Part shown: positions 61,701 to 64,000 of the stretch, one piece after another
How the letters are laid out: the number at the start of each line of letters is the position of its first letter
How positions within the stretch are numbered: the stretch's first letter is position 1
DNA from: Poronia punctata
Taxonomy: Eukaryota > Ascomycota > Sordariomycetes > Xylariales > Xylariaceae
Direction of reading: 5' to 3'
Length of the DNA stretch: 64,000 nt
NCBI GenBank assembly: GCA_022579005.1
Contig: MU401571.1
Span: 50,160-114,159, forward strand
Made by a program: the position numbers and the translations under genes
The notes under the pieces: model-generated
What the model was told of the DNA's origin: nothing
What the model saw: only the letters and a program-made list of their open reading frames with translations
Databases searched by the model: none

Positions 61701-63239
61701 ATATATAATGTTAATTAAAAAAATAAACAAAAACTATATATTTTAAAAAACTTAATTAAAACGTTTATAATAATAGCTTATAATAATAAATATTACTTTA
61801 AAAAATAATAAATACTATAAAACTTTAAGCAATACTTAATTTAAAAAAAAACAAAGCTAGTTAAAAAGTATATTAATTATTATAACGCTTATAAGCTATA
61901 TGCTATATTATAAAAAAAAATACTTAAATTTTATTAAGCAATATAACTAGTTAATTTATAGCTTATAAAAACTATTATAATAAACTTTATTATAAGCTTT
62001 TTAAAAGTTAAAGCAATTAACTTTTTTTAAAAATTAAAAAAATATAATTACTTTAACGCTTTAATAATAGTTATATATATTATTTTAAAGCGCTTATTAT
62101 TATTACTTAGTAATATAAAGTATATAGTAAAAAACTAAGCTAAAGTATTTGTTTAAGCTGCTTTAATAGCTAATTAAAAAGCTTTTTTTAGTATAATTTT
62201 AAACTAAAACTAAAAGTTTATATTAGCTTTTTAAAAAAAGCTTTAAAAAAGCTTTAGTACAAAATTGCTAATATTAATAGCATATTACTTATAAACTAAT
62301 AAAGCATTAAAACAAAAAAATTAAATAGTTAAAATAGCTATTTACTTTTATTATTTTAAATACTTAAAAAGCTAATAAACTAATTTATTACTAGTATTAT
62401 AATAAAACTTAAATAGTACTTATTTTAAAACTATTAAAGCTTTAACATATAAACTACTTTTTAGTTTTTATATTTTTAAATTTAATAATATAATTATATA
62501 GTTTAAAAGTCTAGTAATAATAAATTTAAAAACTTTAAATATTATTTAAATTTATTTATACTAAAATATAAAACTTGCTATAAATTTTACTACTACCTAA
62601 GCTAAGCAATACTATAATTAAAAATACTAAATAATTAAATTTAATTTTAGCAATAAAGTTTATTTTAAACTTTACTATAGCTACTACTTATTTAAAAAGC
62701 TTTTAAAAAAGTTTTTATAATAACAGGCTAGTTTATAAAAAGTAAAATAATAAGTAAAAAAACTAGCTTATAAAATTAACTTTTTAAAAATATTTAGCAT
62801 ATACCTTATTATTTTTATAGCTTATTTAATTTTTAAATAAAAAAGAAATTTTTTTTTTTACTATATTATTTTAGCTTTTAAACTTATTTAAAACAATTAG
62901 CTAAATTTAATTAAAGCAAGCAAAGCTTATAAAATTAAAACTATTTTAAATTATAAGCTAAACTAAACTAAAAAAGGTTTTTAGTATTTAATTAAATAAA
63001 AAAAATATAATTATAAAAATAATTAGTAGCGTTTAAAGTAGCAACTTTATAATGCTATAAAAAGCATTAAAAAATATTAAATTTAAAAAGGTAATAAACT
63101 AGCTATAAAACAAAAACTACCTATAAATTAGCTTAAGCAACCTTATAAAGCAAAAAAAATAAAAAAAGTATAAAATAAAAAAATTAGCCTTTATTTACAT
63201 TTGTTAAAGTTAACGCTAATTTTTTATGCAGCTAGCACT

Positions 63240-63440
63240 TAATATAACATATTATAAAAAAACCTATTAAGAAAATATAGTCTTAAAGCTTATTAAATTA
63301 AATAGCTAAATTAAATAAAAACTAGCGCACTAAGGTTAATTAGTTAGTATTAACTAATTAACCTAACCTTGCTAGATTCCTTCCTTTTTACATTATTAAT
63401 TTACAAAATTTACTACACTACTTTATAGTTCTTTTTACCA
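63240..63440 (+). repeat. 3' LTR
   Basis: 201 bp. It begins TAATATAAC and ends TTTTACCA, retaining the canonical CA end. It differs from the 5' LTR at 22 positions by my count, all transitions. It is followed directly by the target duplication ACTAT. Confidence 0.9.
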
Positions 63441-63445
63441 ACTAT

Positions 63446-64000
63446 ATTAAAGCTATTAGTTTAAAAACTATTTTACTTTAAGCTAATTTTTTAACTTTAA
63501 CATATAAAATATATTAATTATAAATAATAGCTTTAGCTTTTTTTTTTAAAAAGCAGTTTTTATACTTTTAATAATAACTTTTATTAAATAAGTTATTACT
63601 ACTATTTATATAATATATAATATATAAATTAAGTATATATATTAGTGCTTTTTACTTTTTTGCTTTTAAAAATTATTTATAATTATATAGCAAAAATCTA
63701 ACGCTTTATAAGCTTATAAGTTTATAATTTATACTTTTATTATTAAATAAGCTAATAAATATAGGTTTAATAAAACTTTTTAAGCTACTTTAATAGTATA
63801 AGCTAATGCTTTATTTTTTTTTTTTTTAAACAAGATCTTTACTAATAATTACTATATTTACTATAGTAGCTTGCTAACTAATTAAAGCTTTTTTTTTAAA
63901 GTTAATATTATATTTTTATATTAAATCTTTTTAGCTATATAATTTAGCTTTTTTAATAGTTTATTTACTAGGTTTAATATGCTTAATTAATATTTTATAT
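63446..64000. repeat. RIP-degraded AT-rich DNA continuing past the retrotransposon
   Basis: Same composition and dinucleotide bias as 51.6-55.6 kb. Because ACTAT flanks the retrotransposon, this and 51,585-55,583 were probably one continuous older repeat into which the element inserted. The sequence runs off the window. Confidence 0.7.

Larger units (their letters stand above)
55589..63440 (+). mobile_element. RIP-inactivated Ty3/gypsy-type LTR retrotransposon, full length 7,852 bp
   Basis: Two 201-bp direct repeats bound the element and the 5-bp sequence ACTAT flanks it on both sides (55,584-55,588 and 63,441-63,445). Reading the plus strand through stops and allowing for C-to-T and G-to-A change, remnants appear in Ty3/gypsy order. 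The reverse-transcriptase active-site region is at about 60,520-60,555. The RT/RNase H connection and RNase H are at about 60,745-61,450. The integrase zinc-binding HHCC region is at about 61,770-61,905 and the integrase core at about 62,165-62,330. Reverse transcriptase before integrase separates Ty3/gypsy from copia. Gag should lie in 55.8-59 kb but I could not place it firmly. No functional protein can be made. Confidence 0.85.

Overview
This is nuclear DNA from a filamentous ascomycete (Pezizomycotina, probably a Sordariomycete). The genes carry short introns of about 55-90 nt with GTRNGT donors and YAG acceptors. They encode typical fungal families: a Cdc25-type RasGEF with an SH3 domain, a dynactin Arp11/RO-7-like actin-related protein, a DUF3433 membrane protein, a GEN1/Yen1 nuclease and the acetate enzyme Ach1. 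The last 12.4 kb is extremely AT-rich, with CpA/TpG almost gone, which is the signature of repeat-induced point mutation (RIP). I rebuilt splice junctions by hand from frame continuity and splice consensus, and every multi-exon intact model below sums to a multiple of three.

Layout. 1-4.9 kb: no supportable gene. 4.9-8.6 kb (+): RasGEF. 8.6-13.5 kb: intergenic. 13.5-15.2 kb (+): UNC93-like transporter, convergent with a 16-exon tyrosine-decarboxylase-like gene (15.6-19.9 kb, -) that includes a 5-nt microexon. 22.3-23.9 kb (+): DUF1992/DnaJC28-like mitochondrial protein. 24.8-26.5 kb (+): Ach1. 26.87-27.09 kb: homopolymers around a 10-N assembly gap. 27.5-28.5 kb (-): a disrupted NmrA/SDR-like gene. 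29.0-33.8 kb (-): a 1,597-aa DUF3433 protein with tandem repeats and a long poly-Thr run. 35.2-37.0 kb (-): Arp11/RO-7-like protein, divergent from GEN1/Yen1 (37.6-40.3 kb, +) across 534 bp. 41.2-42.9 kb (-): BTB protein. 45.8-46.7 kb and 49.3-50.5 kb (-): two proteins of unknown function. Between these two lies a 473-bp MITE with long terminal inverted repeats and a decamer minisatellite.

From about 51.58 kb to the end the DNA is RIP-mutated. Inside it is a complete 7,852-bp Ty3/gypsy-type LTR retrotransposon (55,589-63,440, + strand). It has 201-bp LTRs that differ only by transitions and a 5-bp target-site duplication, and remnants of reverse transcriptase, RNase H and integrase can still be read through many stops.

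The protein genes are mostly unrelated housekeeping or signalling genes. I see no operon-like or biosynthetic cluster and no defence system. The most unusual items are the microexon, the minisatellite-bearing MITE, the repeat-rich DUF3433 protein, the disrupted SDR gene, the over-represented intergenic octamer TACGAGTA, and the unmutated 58-bp palindromic core of the RIPped LTRs.
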